Notes: generated from the letters alone by a model not told the origin. A stretch of DNA of 51,941 nucleotides from Gammaproteobacteria bacterium (GCA_015487785.1 WFPC01000015.1:1-51941); one strand, 5' to 3'. Counted from the stretch's first letter, positions 1 to 10,487 are shown. Translations and numbers: made by a program.

Positions 1-118
1 AGACTCTCTCACCACCGTCCTTCAGGCTCATTTCTGGATTGGAAAGGACTGTGGGAAGCCGGTTCGGGGGCGGCGGGGGAGTTTTGCGAACCGCGAGGGT
101 CCGCTGCCAGACTAATTC

Positions 119-147
119 TTGTGTTTGGCGGGCAATTTCTCTATTAT
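119..147 (+). promoter_or_regulatory. Candidate sigma70 promoter of the rimP-nusA-infB operon
   Basis: TTGTGT at 119-124, a 17-nt spacer, and TATTAT at 142-147 form a good sigma70 match. A transcript starting near 154 would carry a leader of about 118 nt before rimP. The rest of positions 1-235 shows no gene that I can support. In many gammaproteobacteria a tRNA-Met gene sits just upstream of rimP, but no tRNA fold is visible here. Confidence 0.5.
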
Positions 148-235
148 ACGCGTCCATTACGATCCGGGTGCGCGCCATTGCCTCGAGCTATGTGGCGGAT
201 TCGGGCCGGGTTGCCGGAGAAAGTGAGTTTTTTCA

Positions 236-257
236 GTGGGCCGTTGGCCCATTTTTT
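236..257 (+). terminator. rimP-leader hairpin with U-tract (attenuator)
   Basis: TGGGCC (237-242), loop GTT and GGCCCA (246-251) make a perfect 6-bp stem, extended by a G-T pair and followed directly by six T. It lies 15 nt before the rimP start. A hairpin and U-run at this place is the hallmark of the gammaproteobacterial rimP leader, thought to attenuate this operon. Here that function is inferred from position and shape. Confidence 0.7.
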
Positions 258-271
258 ATTTCGGGAATGCC

Positions 272-727
272 ATGAAGCAGCCGAGTGTGCGGTCCTTGTT
301 GCAGCCCGTGGTGGAAGGCCTGGGTTATGAACTGGTGGGGGTGGAGTATCACCCGCAAGGGCGCCACTCCCTGTTGCGGGTCTATATCGACCGGCCGGAG
401 GGAATAGGTATCGAGGACTGTGAACGGGTCAGCCGCCAGCTCAGTGCCGTGCTGGATGTGGAAGACCCGATCCGGGGTCAATATACCCTGGAGGTGTCAT
501 CGCCGGGGCTGGACAGGCCCCTGTTCGAGCCGGCGCATTTCGAGCGTTTTATCGGTCGCGAGGTGAAGCTGCGGCTGTTGTCGCCGCTGGAGGGGCGGCG
601 CCGCTTCAGCGGGCGTCTCGCGGGTGTCGAAGACGGCGGTGTCTTGGTGGAAGCCGACGGGGAGTCCTGGCGGATTCCGTTTGAAATGATTGAAAGAGCG
701 AATTTGATTCCAGACGTTACCTTTTAG
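272..727 (+). CDS. rimP: Ribosome maturation factor RimP
   Basis: RimP is a cytoplasmic factor needed for late maturation of the 30S subunit. The 151-residue product has the usual family length and motifs: VEGLGYELVGVEY in the N-terminal alpha/beta domain, VSRQLSAVLD, and LEVSSPGLDRPL before the C-terminal Sm-like barrel. An in-frame ATG exists at 236, but it lies inside the leader hairpin. ATG 272 gives the normal N-terminus (MKQPSVRSLL). It is the first gene of rimP-nusA-infB-rbfA-truB, with nusA starting 21 nt downstream. Expression is probably set by the leader attenuator just upstream. Confidence 0.95.
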   Translation: MKQPSVRSLLQPVVEGLGYELVGVEYHPQGRHSLLRVYIDRPEGIGIEDCERVSRQLSAVLDVEDPIRGQYTLEVSSPGLDRPLFEPAHFERFIGREVKLRLLSPLEGRRRFSGRLAGVEDGGVLVEADGESWRIPFEMIERANLIPDVTF

Positions 728-748
728 GCTGGCGGAGATTTTTTAGTT

Positions 749-2257
749 ATGAGTAAGGAAATTTTGCTGGTTGTCGATGCTGTCTCCAACGAGAAGGGTG
801 TCGACAAGGCGATCATATTCGAGGCCATCGAGGCGGCCCTGGCCACGGCTACGCGCAAGAAATACGGTGGCGACATCGATGTGCGCGTGTCCATCGATCG
901 CGAGACCGGCGACTACGAGACGTTCCGCCGCTGGCTGGTGGTGGACGACGAGGACGAAAACTTCGAGTCGCCCGAACGTCAGATCCTGCTGGCTGCGGCG
1001 CGCCAGAAAAATCCCGACATCCAGGTGGGTGATTACATCGAGGAACCCATCGAGTCCATCGCCTTTGGGCGGATCGCTGCCCAGACCGCCAAGCAGGTCA
1101 TTGTGCAGAAGGTGCGTGAGGCCGAACGCGCCCAGGTGGTGGAGGCTTACAAGGACCGTGAGGGCGAATTGATCACCGGTGTGGTCAAGCGGGTGGAGAA
1201 GGGCAACGCCTATCTGGACCTGGGGGGCAATGCCGAGGCAGTGATCCTGCGCGAGGACATGATACCGCGGGAAAATCTGCGTCCGGGCGATCGTATTCGC
1301 GGTTATCTGCGCAAGGTCTGTGGCGAATCCCGCGGGCCGCAATTGTTCGTGAGCCGGGTGGCTCCGGAACTGCTGATCGAGTTGTTCAAGCTGGAAGTGC
1401 CGGAAGTGGGCGAGGGCCTGATCGAGATCAAGAGCGCGGCCCGGGATCCCGGAGTGCGGGCCAAGATCGCGGTGCATGCCACCGACCCACGCATCGATCC
1501 GGTGGGCGCCTGCGTTGGTATGCGCGGCTCACGGGTACAGGCGGTATCCAACGAGCTGAGTGGTGAACGGGTGGATATCATCACCTGGAGCGAGAATCCG
1601 GCCCAGTTTGTGATCAACGCCATGGCGCCGGCCGAGGTCTTGTCCATCGTGGTGGACGAGGATGCCCACAGCATGGACGTGGCAGTGGCCGAGGAGCAGT
1701 TGTCCCAGGCCATCGGCCGCGGCGGGCAAAATGTGCGCCTGGCCAGTGAGCTGACCGGTTGGCAGCTCAACGTGATGACGGTGGAAGAGGCCGAGCAGCG
1801 CAGCGAGGCCGAGGCGCAGAAGCTGCAACAGCGTTTCATGGAAGAGCTGGGCGTGGACGAGGAAGTGGCGGGCATCCTGGTGGACGAGGGCTTCATCAGT
1901 CTGGAGGAGGTGGCCTATGTACCCATCCAGGAAATGCAGCAGATCGAGGAATTCGACGATGAGATCATCGAGGAATTGCGCAGTCGTGCCCGCGATGTCC
2001 TGTTGACCCGGGCCATTGCCGAGGAAGAGCAGCTTGAGGGCGGGGCTCCGGCGGAGGATCTGTTGAACATGGAAGGCATGACGCCGGAAATGGCCGAGAC
2101 CTTGGCACGCAATGGTGTCCGCACCATGGAGGATCTGGCCGAACAGGCGGTGGACGAAGTGGTAGAGATCTTGGGTATCGATGCGGAGCAGGCGGGCAAG
2201 CTGATCATGACTGCGCGTGAACCGTGGTTTGCCGAAGAAGCGCAGGACGTGAAATAA
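749..2257 (+). CDS. nusA: Transcription termination/antitermination factor NusA
   Basis: NusA binds RNA polymerase and controls pausing, termination and antitermination. The 502-residue protein shows the full proteobacterial layout: N-terminal polymerase-binding domain (about 1-125), S1 domain (about 135-200, with [17 protein letters not shown]), two KH domains (about 230-345, with [15 protein letters not shown] and [13 protein letters not shown]), and two acidic C-terminal helix-hairpin-helix repeats (about 365-430 and 440-495). The start ATG 749 follows GGAG at a usable distance. The stop is 11 nt before infB, so the two are surely cotranscribed. Confidence 0.97.
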   Translation: MSKEILLVVDAVSNEKGVDKAIIFEAIEAALATATRKKYGGDIDVRVSIDRETGDYETFRRWLVVDDEDENFESPERQILLAAARQKNPDIQVGDYIEEPIESIAFGRIAAQTAKQVIVQKVREAERAQVVEAYKDREGELITGVVKRVEKGNAYLDLGGNAEAVILREDMIPRENLRPGDRIRGYLRKVCGESRGPQLFVSRVAPELLIELFKLEVPEVGEGLIEIKSAARDPGVRAKIAVHATDPRIDPVGACVGMRGSRVQAVSNELSGERVDIITWSENPAQFVINAMAPAEVLSIVVDEDAHSMDVAVAEEQLSQAIGRGGQNVRLASELTGWQLNVMTVEEAEQRSEAEAQKLQQRFMEELGVDEEVAGILVDEGFISLEEVAYVPIQEMQQIEEFDDEIIEELRSRARDVLLTRAIAEEEQLEGGAPAEDLLNMEGMTPEMAETLARNGVRTMEDLAEQAVDEVVEILGIDAEQAGKLIMTAREPWFAEEAQDVK

Positions 2258-2268
2258 CGGGAGTTGAA

Positions 2269-4806
2269 ATGGCGGAAGTAACGGTAAAAGAATTTGCGGA
2301 AGTCGTCGGCGTCCCGGTGGAGCGCCTGCTGGTGCAGCTCGAGGAGGCGGGGTTGCCGCACAAATCGGCCGACCAGGCCATAAGCGAAGACGAGAAGCTG
2401 CAATTGCTGAGCTATTTGCGCACCCGCCATGCAAAGGACAGCGAGGGGCCGGAGCCTAGGCGCATCACTCTCAAGCGGCGTTCGGTCAGTACGCTTTCCC
2501 AGGGAGGAGAGTCCGGTGCCCGGCGGGCGCGGGCCCGAGGGGGTGAGGGCGCGGGCCGCACGGTCAATGTGGAAGTGCGCAAGCGGCGCACCTACGTCAA
2601 GCGCAGCGAGGTGTTGACACCGGAAGACATCGAGGCGCAGAAAGCCAAGGAAGAACTGGAAAAATTGGCCGAAAAGCGTGCGCGCGAGCAGGCCGAGCTG
2701 GAAGAAAAGCGCCGCCAGGCAGAAGAACGCCGCAAGGCCGAGGAACAGGCGCGGTTGGAAGAGGAACGCCGCAAGGCCGAAGAAGAGGCGCGGCGCCAGG
2801 CCGAGGAGAACACTGTCAAGACCGAGTCGGCCGAACCCCAGCCCGATTTGTCCTTGTTGCAGGCGCAGAAAGAAGCCGCCGAGAAAAAGCCGAAGAAACG
2901 CAAGGAAAAGGAAAGGCGTGAGAAGGGCAGCGAACGGCGCGAGCTGCACGTGGCGGCGGGCAAGTCCGGCCGACGCAAGAAGAAGGAGCGTGCTGGGGCC
3001 CAGCGAACGGCCGGCGCGTCCTCGCATGGCTTCGAGAAACCCACCAAGCCGGTGGTTCGCGAAGTGACTATTCCCGAGACCATCACCGTGGCCGAACTGG
3101 CGCAGAAGATGTCGGTGAAGGCGGCGGAGCTGATCAAGGCCCTGATGAAACTGGGTACCATGGCCACCATCAACCAGGTGCTGGACCAGGACACCGCCAC
3201 CATCCTGGTGGAGGAAATGGGACACAAGCCCAAGTTGCTGAAGGAGAACGCACTGGAAGAATCGCTCATCAGCGAGGGCGAGGAAGCCGGGGAACTCCAG
3301 GCACGACCGCCCATCATCACCGTAATGGGGCATGTGGATCACGGCAAGACCTCGCTGCTGGACTACATCCGCCGTAGCAAGGTGGCTTCCGGCGAGGCTG
3401 GCGGCATTACCCAGCACATCGGCGCCTATCACGTGGACACGCCCAAGGGCACCATCACCTTCCTCGACACCCCGGGACACTCGGCCTTCTCCGCCATGCG
3501 AGCGCGGGGCGCCGAGGTCACCGACATCGTCATCCTGGTGGTGGCCGCCGACGATGGCGTGATGCCCCAGACCAAGGAGGCCATTCAGCATGCCCGCGCG
3601 GCAGACGTGCCCATCGTGGTGGCGATCAACAAGATCGACAAGCCCGAGGCCGATCCCGATCGGGTCAAGAACGAGTTAGCACAACTGGACGTGATTCCCG
3701 AGGACTGGGGGGGCGACACCATGTTTGTGCCGGTTTCCGCCAAGACAGGCGAGGGCGTGGACGACTTGCTCGACAGCGTCTTGCTGCAGGCCGAGGTACT
3801 GGAACTCAAGGCACCGGTGGAAGGCCCCGCCAAGGGCGTGATCATCGAATCGCGGGTGGATCGAGGACGTGGCGTGGTGGCTTCCCTGCTGGTGCAGCGG
3901 GGCACCCTGCACAAGGGGGATATCCTGCTGGCCGGGCAGGAATACGGCCGGGTACGGGCGATGCTGGACGAGAATGGCAAGCCGATCACCGAGGCGGGGC
4001 CCTCGATCCCGGTGGAAGTCCAGGGCTTGTCGGGCACCCCCAATGCCGGTGATGAGGCCATCGTGGTATCCGACGAGCGCAAGGCGCGCGAGGTAGCGTT
4101 GTTTCGCCAGGGCAAGTTCCGCGAGATCAAGCTGGCCCGCCAGCAGGCGGCCAAGCTGGAGAATCTGTTCAGCCAGGTGGAAGACGGCAAGGTGGCCACT
4201 CTCAATATCGTGCTCAAAACCGATGTGCAGGGTTCCCTGGAAGCGCTCACGGATGCCTTGAGCAAACTGTCCACCGACGAGGTCAAGGTCAAGATCGTCG
4301 CCGGTGGCGTGGGCGGCATCAATGAGTCCGATGTCAACCTGGCCCTGGCTTCTCAGGCCATCCTGATCGGTTTCAATGTGCGTGCCGAGTCCACCGCTCG
4401 CAAGTTGATCGAGAAGGAAGGCGTGGATCTGCACTATTACAGCGTGATCTATGATGTCATCGACGAAGTGAAGCAAGCCATGAGTGGCATGCTGGCGCCG
4501 GAGACCAAGGAAGAAATCATCGGCCTGGCCGAGGTGCGCGAGGTGTTCCGTTCGCCCAAGCTTGGCGCCATCGCCGGTTGCATGGTGGTCGACGGGGTGG
4601 TCAAGCGCAACAACCCCATCCGGGTGTTGCGTGACAATGTGGTGATCTACGAGGGTGAGCTGGAATCCCTGCGCCGCTTCAAGGACGACGTGGCCGAGGT
4701 CAAGGCTGGTTATGAATGCGGCATCGGGGTGAAGAACTACAACGATGTCAAGGTCGGCGACCAGATCGAAGTCTACGAGCGTGTGCAGGTGAAGCGGGAA
4801 ATCTGA
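2269..4806 (+). CDS. infB: Translation initiation factor IF-2
   Basis: IF-2 is the GTPase that brings initiator tRNA to the 30S subunit and promotes subunit joining. ATG 2269 follows GGGAG and gives the conserved start [16 protein letters not shown], an IF2_N domain. Residues about 120-280 are a highly charged linker rich in K, E, R and A, probably coiled coil. A second IF2_N-like segment ([19 protein letters not shown]) comes next. The G domain carries GHVDHGKTS near residue 353, then DTPGH and NKID. Four C-terminal domains complete 845 residues. In-frame sequence upstream back to 2224 overlaps nusA and is not expected to be translated as part of IF-2. The stop overlaps the rbfA start. Confidence 0.97.
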   Translation: MAEVTVKEFAEVVGVPVERLLVQLEEAGLPHKSADQAISEDEKLQLLSYLRTRHAKDSEGPEPRRITLKRRSVSTLSQGGESGARRARARGGEGAGRTVNVEVRKRRTYVKRSEVLTPEDIEAQKAKEELEKLAEKRAREQAELEEKRRQAEERRKAEEQARLEEERRKAEEEARRQAEENTVKTESAEPQPDLSLLQAQKEAAEKKPKKRKEKERREKGSERRELHVAAGKSGRRKKKERAGAQRTAGASSHGFEKPTKPVVREVTIPETITVAELAQKMSVKAAELIKALMKLGTMATINQVLDQDTATILVEEMGHKPKLLKENALEESLISEGEEAGELQARPPIITVMGHVDHGKTSLLDYIRRSKVASGEAGGITQHIGAYHVDTPKGTITFLDTPGHSAFSAMRARGAEVTDIVILVVAADDGVMPQTKEAIQHARAADVPIVVAINKIDKPEADPDRVKNELAQLDVIPEDWGGDTMFVPVSAKTGEGVDDLLDSVLLQAEVLELKAPVEGPAKGVIIESRVDRGRGVVASLLVQRGTLHKGDILLAGQEYGRVRAMLDENGKPITEAGPSIPVEVQGLSGTPNAGDEAIVVSDERKAREVALFRQGKFREIKLARQQAAKLENLFSQVEDGKVATLNIVLKTDVQGSLEALTDALSKLSTDEVKVKIVAGGVGGINESDVNLALASQAILIGFNVRAESTARKLIEKEGVDLHYYSVIYDVIDEVKQAMSGMLAPETKEEIIGLAEVREVFRSPKLGAIAGCMVVDGVVKRNNPIRVLRDNVVIYEGELESLRRFKDDVAEVKAGYECGIGVKNYNDVKVGDQIEVYERVQVKREI

Positions 4807-5180
4807 TGACGGCCGAATCGAGTCGAACCCGCCGGGTCGGCGAGCAGATACAGCGCGAACTTGCGCTGATCATTCAGCGGGAACTCAGTGATCCGCGGGT
4901 GCAGTGGGTCACGGTGTCGGCGGTGAAGCTGAGCAAGGACCTGCAGAATGCCAAGGTCTATATCACCGTGCTGGGTGACGAACAGGCCCTGGAGGCGGCG
5001 CTGGGCGTGCTCAACAAGGTATCCGGTTTCCTGCGCCACGAACTGGGTCGGCGTATCCGCTTGCGCATCATGCCCGAGCTGAAATTCATCTACGACGAGT
5101 CCATCGCCCGTGGCGAGCATCTGGATCGTCTGATCGAACAGGCCGTGTCTGCGCCCGGGCAGGCCAGGACAAAAGACTGA
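4806..5180 (+). CDS. rbfA: 30S ribosome-binding factor RbfA
   Basis: RbfA binds the 30S precursor and assists 16S rRNA 5' end processing, also under cold stress. The 124-residue product has the KH-like fold markers: RRVGEQIQRELALIIQREL at the N-terminus, VTVSAVKLSKDLQNAKVYI, and LGRRIRLRIMPELKFIYDES. Its ATG shares one base with the infB stop (TGATG), a typical translational-coupling overlap, and no separate promoter is visible. truB follows after 9 nt. Confidence 0.95.
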   Translation: MTAESSRTRRVGEQIQRELALIIQRELSDPRVQWVTVSAVKLSKDLQNAKVYITVLGDEQALEAALGVLNKVSGFLRHELGRRIRLRIMPELKFIYDESIARGEHLDRLIEQAVSAPGQARTKD

Positions 5181-5189
5181 GGTAGGTTT

Positions 5190-6116
5190 ATGGCGCGGCG
5201 CAGACGACGCACGCGCGGGCGTAATGTCCAGGGCATCGTGTTGCTGGACAAGCGCCCGGGCATCACTTCCAACACCGCCCTGCAAGAGGTCAAACGCCTG
5301 TATCAAGCGGCCAAGGCGGGGCATACCGGCAGTCTGGATCCGCTGGCCAGTGGGCTGCTGCCCATTTGCCTGGGTGAGGCGACCAAGTTCTCGGCCTTCC
5401 TGCTCAATGCCGACAAGGTCTATTGGACCGAACTCAGGCTGGGGGAGACCACCACCACAGGTGATGCCGAGGGCGAGGTCCTGGAGCGGCGTCCCGTGCC
5501 GCCGCTGAATGCCGGGCGCATCGAGCAGGTATTGGCCGCTTTCCGTGGGCCACAGACCCAATTGCCACCCATGTATTCGGCGCTCAAACACCAGGGGCAA
5601 CCCTTGTACAAGCTGGCGCGCGAAGGCAAGGAAGTGGCCCGTGAGCCGCGTGCCATCGTCATTCATAGGCTGGAACTGCTGGAGCATGAAGGTGCTCGCC
5701 TGGTGCTGGAAGTGGCGTGTTCCAAGGGCACTTACGTTCGCACCCTGGCCGAGGACATCGGCGAGGCGCTGGGTTGTGGCGCCCATGTCACGGCCTTGCG
5801 CCGGCTGGGTGTGGGGCCGTTTCGGGTCAAGGATGCCGTTACCCTGGAGACATTGCAGGCCGCGGGCGACAGCGATGGTCTGGACGCGCTGGATCGATGC
5901 CTGTTGCCCATGGAAGCGGCCATCCAGGACCGTCCCGAACTGCGCCTGAGCGAAGATGCCGCCTATTACCTGCGCAAGGGTCAGGCGGTGTTGGTGCCGC
6001 GCGCGCCTACCGAAGGCCTGGTGCGCCTGTACCAGGGCAATGGCGAATTTCTCGGTATTGGCGAGATCATGGACGATGGTCGGGTGGCGCCGAGACGACT
6101 GGTGAGCCTGGGCTGA
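5190..6116 (+). CDS. truB: tRNA pseudouridine-55 synthase TruB
   Basis: TruB converts U55 in the T-loop of tRNAs to pseudouridine and also acts as a tRNA chaperone. The 308-residue protein contains the signature HTGSLDPLASGLLPICLGEA, with Asp50 as the expected catalytic nucleophile. Further conserved segments are GIVLLDKRPGITSN, the PPMYSALKHQG motif and CSKGTYVRTLAEDIG. The C-terminal part (about 245-308) matches the PUA-like region. The start follows GAGGTAGG. The N-terminus is unusually basic (five consecutive Arg in the first seven residues). Confidence 0.96.
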   Translation: MARRRRRTRGRNVQGIVLLDKRPGITSNTALQEVKRLYQAAKAGHTGSLDPLASGLLPICLGEATKFSAFLLNADKVYWTELRLGETTTTGDAEGEVLERRPVPPLNAGRIEQVLAAFRGPQTQLPPMYSALKHQGQPLYKLAREGKEVAREPRAIVIHRLELLEHEGARLVLEVACSKGTYVRTLAEDIGEALGCGAHVTALRRLGVGPFRVKDAVTLETLQAAGDSDGLDALDRCLLPMEAAIQDRPELRLSEDAAYYLRKGQAVLVPRAPTEGLVRLYQGNGEFLGIGEIMDDGRVAPRRLVSLG

Positions 6117-6161
6117 GAAACGAGGAAAGGCCCTGACGGCGGGCATTTGGGCAAGATTTAC

Positions 6162-6190
6162 TTGTTCCGGAAGGCCGCTGCGGGTAAGAT
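6162..6190 (+). promoter_or_regulatory. Candidate promoter of rpsO-pnp
   Basis: TTGTTC (6162-6167), a 17-nt spacer and TAAGAT (6185-6190) lie in the 122-nt gap between truB and rpsO. A start near 6197 would give a leader of about 40 nt, with AGGAG at the usual place before the rpsO ATG. No terminator hairpin separates truB from this promoter, so read-through from the rimP operon is also possible. Confidence 0.5.
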
Positions 6191-6238
6191 ACGCGCACCC
6201 AAGCAGGTGTTGACATTTACGTAGCAGGAGTACGATTC

Positions 6239-6508
6239 ATGGCACTAGACAGCGCTGCCAAGCAAAAGATTATCCAAGAGTATCAAACCGCGCCCGGCGA
6301 TACTGGCTCACCCGAAGTCCAGGTGGCCCTGTTGACGGCGCGGATCGAAGACCTGTCCGGACACTTCAAGGACCATATCCACGATCACCACTCCCGTCAA
6401 GGCTTGTTGAAAATGGTCAGTTCGCGGCGCAAGCTGCTGGACTACCTGAAGAAGAAAGACGTGGAACGCTATCGGACATTGATCGGTCGTCTCGGCTTGC
6501 GCAAGTAA
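6239..6508 (+). CDS. rpsO: 30S ribosomal protein S15
   Basis: S15 binds 16S rRNA early in central-domain assembly. The 89-residue length is exact for the family. Conserved stretches are [32 protein letters not shown] and the C-terminal [17 protein letters not shown] precedes the ATG. In E. coli S15 represses its own translation through a leader pseudoknot. The leader here is only about 40 nt from the proposed promoter and I could not confirm such a fold. pnp follows after 22 nt. Confidence 0.97.
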   Translation: MALDSAAKQKIIQEYQTAPGDTGSPEVQVALLTARIEDLSGHFKDHIHDHHSRQGLLKMVSSRRKLLDYLKKKDVERYRTLIGRLGLRK

Positions 6509-6530
6509 TCACATATTTAAGGATAGAGCT

Positions 6531-8621
6531 GTGACACCAATTACCAAGACTTTTCAATACGGCAATCAGACCGTCAAGCTGGAAACCGGCGAAATCGCGC
6601 GACAGGCCAGTGGCGCCGTGATGGTCAGCATGGGCGACACCGTTGTGCTGGTGACCTGCGTGGGACAGAAGACAGCGATGCCAGGCCAGGACTTCTTTCC
6701 CCTCACGGTCAACTATCAGGAGCGCACCTATGCCGCCGGCAAAATTCCCGGCGGTTTTTTCAAGCGTGAGGGGCGGCCCAGCGAGAAGGAAACCCTCACC
6801 AGCCGTCTGATCGACCGTCCCATCCGTCCACTCTTTCCCAAACAGTTCAAAAACGAAGTCCAGATCATCGCCACAGTGATGTCACAGGATCCCGAAATCG
6901 ATGCCGACATCGTCTCCATCATCGGGGCTTCCGCTGCCCTGTCCATTTCCGGCATTCCCTTTCAGGGTCCGTTGGGCGCGGCGCGGGTGGGCTACAAGAA
7001 TGGCGAATACCTGCTCAATCCCACCCAGAGCGAACTCAAGACCTCGCAACTCGACCTGGTGGTGGCCGGTACCGAAACGGCCGTGCTGATGGTGGAGTCG
7101 GAAGCCAAGGTGCTCTCCGAAGAGGTCATGCTGGGAGCCGTGATGTATGGTCACGAACAGATGCAGAGTGTGATCCAGGCGATCAATGAATTCGCCGCCG
7201 AAGTAGCCACGCCCGCATGGGACTGGCAACCGCCGGAAGAAGACACCGGCCTGGTCGAGGCCGTGCGTGAGTTGAGCGAGCAGGCCATCCGCGAAGCCTA
7301 CCAGATCCGGGAAAAGCAGGCCCGCCAGCAGCGTCTGGCCGAGATTCGTGCCGAGGCGGTAGAGAAACTGGCCGCCGAGGACAATGAGCAGGGCTGGCAG
7401 GCTGCGGATGTGACCAGCGCCGTGGGTAGTCTTGAGAAAAGCATCGTCCGCTCCAAGATTCTGGCCGGCGACCCGCGCATCGATGGTCGCGACACCGACA
7501 CCGTGCGACCCATCTACGTGCGTACCGGCGTGCTGCCGCGCACTCACGGTTCCGCCCTGTTCACCCGTGGCGAAACCCAGGCCATCGTGGTGGCCACCCT
7601 GGGTACCGAGCGCGACGCCCAGATCATCGATGCCATCGAAGGTGAATATCGCGAGCCCTTCATGCTGCACTACAATTTCCCGCCCTACTGCGTGGGGGAA
7701 ACCGGCTTCGTCGGCTCACCCAAGCGCCGCGAGATCGGTCACGGGCGCCTGGCCAAACGCGGGGTGATGGGCGTGATGCCCGACATGGAGAGCTACCCCT
7801 ATACCATTCGGGTGGTCTCCGAGATCACCGAGTCCAACGGCTCCAGCTCCATGGCCTCGGTATGTGGCACCAGCCTGGCCCTGATGGATGCCGGCGTGCC
7901 GATCAAGGCGCCGGTGGCCGGTATCGCCATGGGCCTGATCAAGGAAGCCGACCAGTTCGCCGTGCTCACCGATATTCTCGGTGACGAGGATCATCTGGGG
8001 GACATGGACTTTAAGGTAGCCGGCACTCGCGAAGGCATCACCGCCCTGCAAATGGACATCAAGATCGATGGCATCACCCGTGAGATCATGCAGGTGGCCC
8101 TGGACAAGGCGCGTAACGGCCGCCTGCATATCCTGGAGAAGATGAATGCGGTACTGGACAAGCCGCGCCAGGAAATGTCGGAGTATGCGCCGCGCTATAT
8201 CACCATGCGTATCAACCCCGACCGTATTCGCGACGTCATCGGCAAGGGGGGCGCGACCATTCGGGCCATCACCGAGGAAACCGGCACCAGCATCGACATC
8301 AGCGACGACGGTACCGTGAAGATCGCCTCGGTGGACCAGGCTGCGGGTCAGGAGGCCCGCCGCCGGGTGGAGGAGCTGACCGCCGATGTGGAAGTGGGGC
8401 AGATCTACGATGGCACGGTATCCAAGATCATGGATTTCGGCGCCTTCGTGACCATTCTGCCGGGCAAGGATGGTTTGGTACACATTTCCCAGATCTCCGA
8501 TGAGCGAGTGGAAAATGTGGCCGACAAGCTCAAGCAGGGCGAGAAGGTACGGGTGAAGGTGCTGGAGATCGACAAGCAGGGCCGTATTCGCCTGAGCATG
8601 AAAGCGGTGGATGCCGCCTGA
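6531..8621 (+). CDS. pnp: Polyribonucleotide nucleotidyltransferase (PNPase)
   Basis: PNPase degrades RNA 3' to 5' by phosphorolysis and is the exonuclease core of the degradosome. The 696-residue protein has the full layout: first RNase PH domain (about 1-215), helical linker, second RNase PH domain (about 300-540, with SDFMDLKVAGT-like sequence [13 protein letters not shown]), KH domain ([18 protein letters not shown]) and S1 domain ([18 protein letters not shown]). It starts with GTG behind AGGATAG. The short 22-nt gap from rpsO leaves no room for the long RNase III hairpin used in E. coli pnp autoregulation. A strong terminator follows. Confidence 0.97.
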   Translation: MTPITKTFQYGNQTVKLETGEIARQASGAVMVSMGDTVVLVTCVGQKTAMPGQDFFPLTVNYQERTYAAGKIPGGFFKREGRPSEKETLTSRLIDRPIRPLFPKQFKNEVQIIATVMSQDPEIDADIVSIIGASAALSISGIPFQGPLGAARVGYKNGEYLLNPTQSELKTSQLDLVVAGTETAVLMVESEAKVLSEEVMLGAVMYGHEQMQSVIQAINEFAAEVATPAWDWQPPEEDTGLVEAVRELSEQAIREAYQIREKQARQQRLAEIRAEAVEKLAAEDNEQGWQAADVTSAVGSLEKSIVRSKILAGDPRIDGRDTDTVRPIYVRTGVLPRTHGSALFTRGETQAIVVATLGTERDAQIIDAIEGEYREPFMLHYNFPPYCVGETGFVGSPKRREIGHGRLAKRGVMGVMPDMESYPYTIRVVSEITESNGSSSMASVCGTSLALMDAGVPIKAPVAGIAMGLIKEADQFAVLTDILGDEDHLGDMDFKVAGTREGITALQMDIKIDGITREIMQVALDKARNGRLHILEKMNAVLDKPRQEMSEYAPRYITMRINPDRIRDVIGKGGATIRAITEETGTSIDISDDGTVKIASVDQAAGQEARRRVEELTADVEVGQIYDGTVSKIMDFGAFVTILPGKDGLVHISQISDERVENVADKLKQGEKVRVKVLEIDKQGRIRLSMKAVDAA

Positions 8622-8645
8622 TCAACAAGCAGGGTGCATACACTC

Positions 8646-8688
8646 GAAACGAAAGAACCGCGACCTGGTGTCGCGGTTCTTTCGTTTC
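8646..8688. terminator. Perfect 19-bp stem terminator between converging pnp and hflD
   Basis: GAAACGAAAGAACCGCGAC (8646-8664), loop CTGGT, and its exact reverse complement (8670-8688) form a 19-bp stem with a lower part rich in A-T pairs. It lies 24 nt past the pnp stop and overlaps the last two bases of the hflD stop region. The stem ends in TTTC on both strands, so it can end transcription from either side. Confidence 0.85.
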
Positions 8689-9304
8689 AGCACTGGCGCA
8701 GCAAGTTCTCCGCGGCCCGCATGATCTTGGCGCGGCTGAACAAGAGTTGCCAGCGTCCGCCGCCCTTCTGTCGCCACAACACCGCCGAGCGCATCAAGGC
8801 CAGCAACAGGGCGCGCACCTTGTCGGCATTGCCGCTGTCGTTGAGATAACCTTGTTCACCCGATACCACGATACGAGGCTGCAGGGTGCTGATGGTGTCG
8901 GTATAGACGGAAGCCAGGTTGGCGATCACGTTTTCGTGCAACAGGTCGAAATTTTGTGCCTGGGCCTGAACTCGCTCGATGCCATTACGGATGATTTCCA
9001 GTAGCTGTGGTTGTTTGTGCAACTTCTTTTCCAGGTGAACGATGCCCAGCACATATTGAGTCAGCTCCAGATCGCGGGGTTTGTGCTCCCGGTCGTAGAG
9101 CGTGCTGAGAATTTCCAGGCCCACACGGACCTTGCACAGACCGCCGTAGACTGCTTCGGTGGAGGGGGCGTCGAGGGTGAGAATGCTGCGGATGGAGTCT
9201 TCGAAGGCACGGCGCTCGGCGCGGCCCTCGCGTGCAATCTGACGAACCAGCTCGGCGGCCTGAAACATGCCGGCCAGGGCAATGATTTGGTCGCGTTGTG
9301 ACAT
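8687..9304 (-). CDS. hflD: High-frequency lysogenization protein HflD homologue
   Basis: HflD is a membrane-associated protein. In E. coli it is known for affecting phage lambda CII, and its housekeeping role is unclear. The 205-residue product has the family pattern: DQIIALAGMFQAAELVRQIA at the N-terminus, LELTQYVLGIVHLEKKL, and VRALLLALMRSAVLWRQKGGGRW near the end. It sits 12 nt downstream of mnmA, the same pairing as in E. coli, so it is probably cotranscribed with mnmA. Its stop codon touches the bidirectional terminator. Confidence 0.92.
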   Translation of the reverse strand: MSQRDQIIALAGMFQAAELVRQIAREGRAERRAFEDSIRSILTLDAPSTEAVYGGLCKVRVGLEILSTLYDREHKPRDLELTQYVLGIVHLEKKLHKQPQLLEIIRNGIERVQAQAQNFDLLHENVIANLASVYTDTISTLQPRIVVSGEQGYLNDSGNADKVRALLLALMRSAVLWRQKGGGRWQLLFSRAKIMRAAENLLRQC

Positions 9305-9316
9305 AGACTAACCCGA

Positions 9317-10444
9317 TTACGAATAGATGATACCTTCCACATGATCGATGACACCGCCGCCCAGGCATTCGTCATCACGATAGAAGACTACCGACTGCCC
9401 CGGGGTCATGGCCCGCTGGGGTTGTTCGAAGCACACCTTGAGGCGGCCTTGCGAGTCCAGTTCCTCCAGGGTGCAGGCCTGTTCCGGCTGGCGATAACGG
9501 GTCTTGGCCTTGCAGCGCAGGGGAAGGGGGGGCATGTTGCCGGCTGTCCAGGACAGGTCCACGGCAGTGAGCCGTCGGCTGTGGAGCAGGGGATGATCGT
9601 GTCCCTGGCCCACCACCAGCACATTCTCGGCCATCTTCTTGCCCACCACGAACCAGGGTAACTCCGCGCTGTCCTTGCGGCCGCCGATGTGCAGGCCCTT
9701 GCGCTGACCCAAGGTGTAGTACATCAGGCCCTGGTGCTCGCCGATGCGTCGACCCTCGGGTGTTTCAATGGGGCCCGGCGAGGGAGGCAGGTAGTGGCTG
9801 AGAAACTCGGCGAAATTGCGTTCACCGATGAAGCAGATACCGGTGCTGTCTTTCTTGGCGTGAGTGCACAGGCCGGCCTCGGCGGCCAGGCGGCGGACGT
9901 GTTCCTTGCGCAATCCACCCAGTGGAAACAGACTTCGTGCCAGTTGTTCCTGCCCCAGGGTGTAGAGAAAATAGCTTTGATCCTTGTTGGGGTCGAGTCC
10001 CTTGAGCAAGCGATAACGACCCTCGCGTTGCTCGATGCGGGCATAGTGGCCGGTGGCCATGAAGTCGGCTCCCATCTCCAGTGCCTTGTTTAGAAAGAGG
10101 TCGAACTTGACCTCGCGGTTGCACAGAATATCCGGGTTGGGCGTGCGCCCGGCACGATGTTCGGCGAGGAAATGGCTGAATACCCGGTCCCAGTATTCGG
10201 GCGCGAAATTAATGCTGTGGAAGGGGATTTCCAGGCTTTCAGTGATGGCACGGGCGTCTTCCAGGTCTTCGGCAATGGGGCATTGGTCATCGCCATGGAT
10301 GTCCACCCAGTTTTTCATGAACATGCCTTGTACTCGGTAACCCTGCCGTTGCAGCAAGAGTGCGGTCACCGAAGAGTCGACGCCGCCGGAAAGGCCGACC
10401 AGCACGGTGGTCTCCTTATTTGTTCTGGAGGCTGTAGACGGCAT
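9317..10444 (-). CDS. mnmA: tRNA-specific 2-thiouridylase MnmA
   Basis: MnmA makes 2-thiouridine at position 34 of tRNAs for Lys, Glu and Gln, using ATP and sulfur relayed from IscS. The 375-residue protein shows the PP-loop SGGVDSS (residues 19-25), the catalytic cysteine in DILCNREVKF (Cys108) and the second cysteine in STGICFIGERNF (Cys204). The C-terminal beta-barrel contains TLGQRKGLHIGG. The first ten residues before the conserved VLVGLSGG core are extra and basic. A likely extended -10 promoter lies 35 nt upstream, and hflD follows. Confidence 0.96.
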   Translation of the reverse strand: MPSTASRTNKETTVLVGLSGGVDSSVTALLLQRQGYRVQGMFMKNWVDIHGDDQCPIAEDLEDARAITESLEIPFHSINFAPEYWDRVFSHFLAEHRAGRTPNPDILCNREVKFDLFLNKALEMGADFMATGHYARIEQREGRYRLLKGLDPNKDQSYFLYTLGQEQLARSLFPLGGLRKEHVRRLAAEAGLCTHAKKDSTGICFIGERNFAEFLSHYLPPSPGPIETPEGRRIGEHQGLMYYTLGQRKGLHIGGRKDSAELPWFVVGKKMAENVLVVGQGHDHPLLHSRRLTAVDLSWTAGNMPPLPLRCKAKTRYRQPEQACTLEELDSQGRLKVCFEQPQRAMTPGQSVVFYRDDECLGGGVIDHVEGIIYS

Positions 10445-10478
10445 GAGGCTCTGTATCAGGCGGTGTAATCAAGGCGAC

Positions 10479-10487
10479 AGTATATCA
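10479..10487 (-). promoter_or_regulatory. Candidate extended -10 promoter of mnmA-hflD
   Basis: On the minus strand TGATATACT contains the extended -10 TG motif and TATACT (five of six consensus bases). No good -35 is present, as is usual for extended -10 promoters. The start point would give a leader of about 30 nt to mnmA. Confidence 0.45.

Noticed and set aside
1-235. Possible tRNA-Met gene upstream of rimP
   Set aside because: Expected from other gammaproteobacteria, but no cloverleaf or CCA-ended acceptor pairing is visible here.
1915-3591. Long minus-strand open frame opposite nusA and infB
   Set aside because: Low-complexity His/Leu/Gly-rich translation, no recognisable domain, and fully opposite two well-supported genes. 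High G+C produces such frames.
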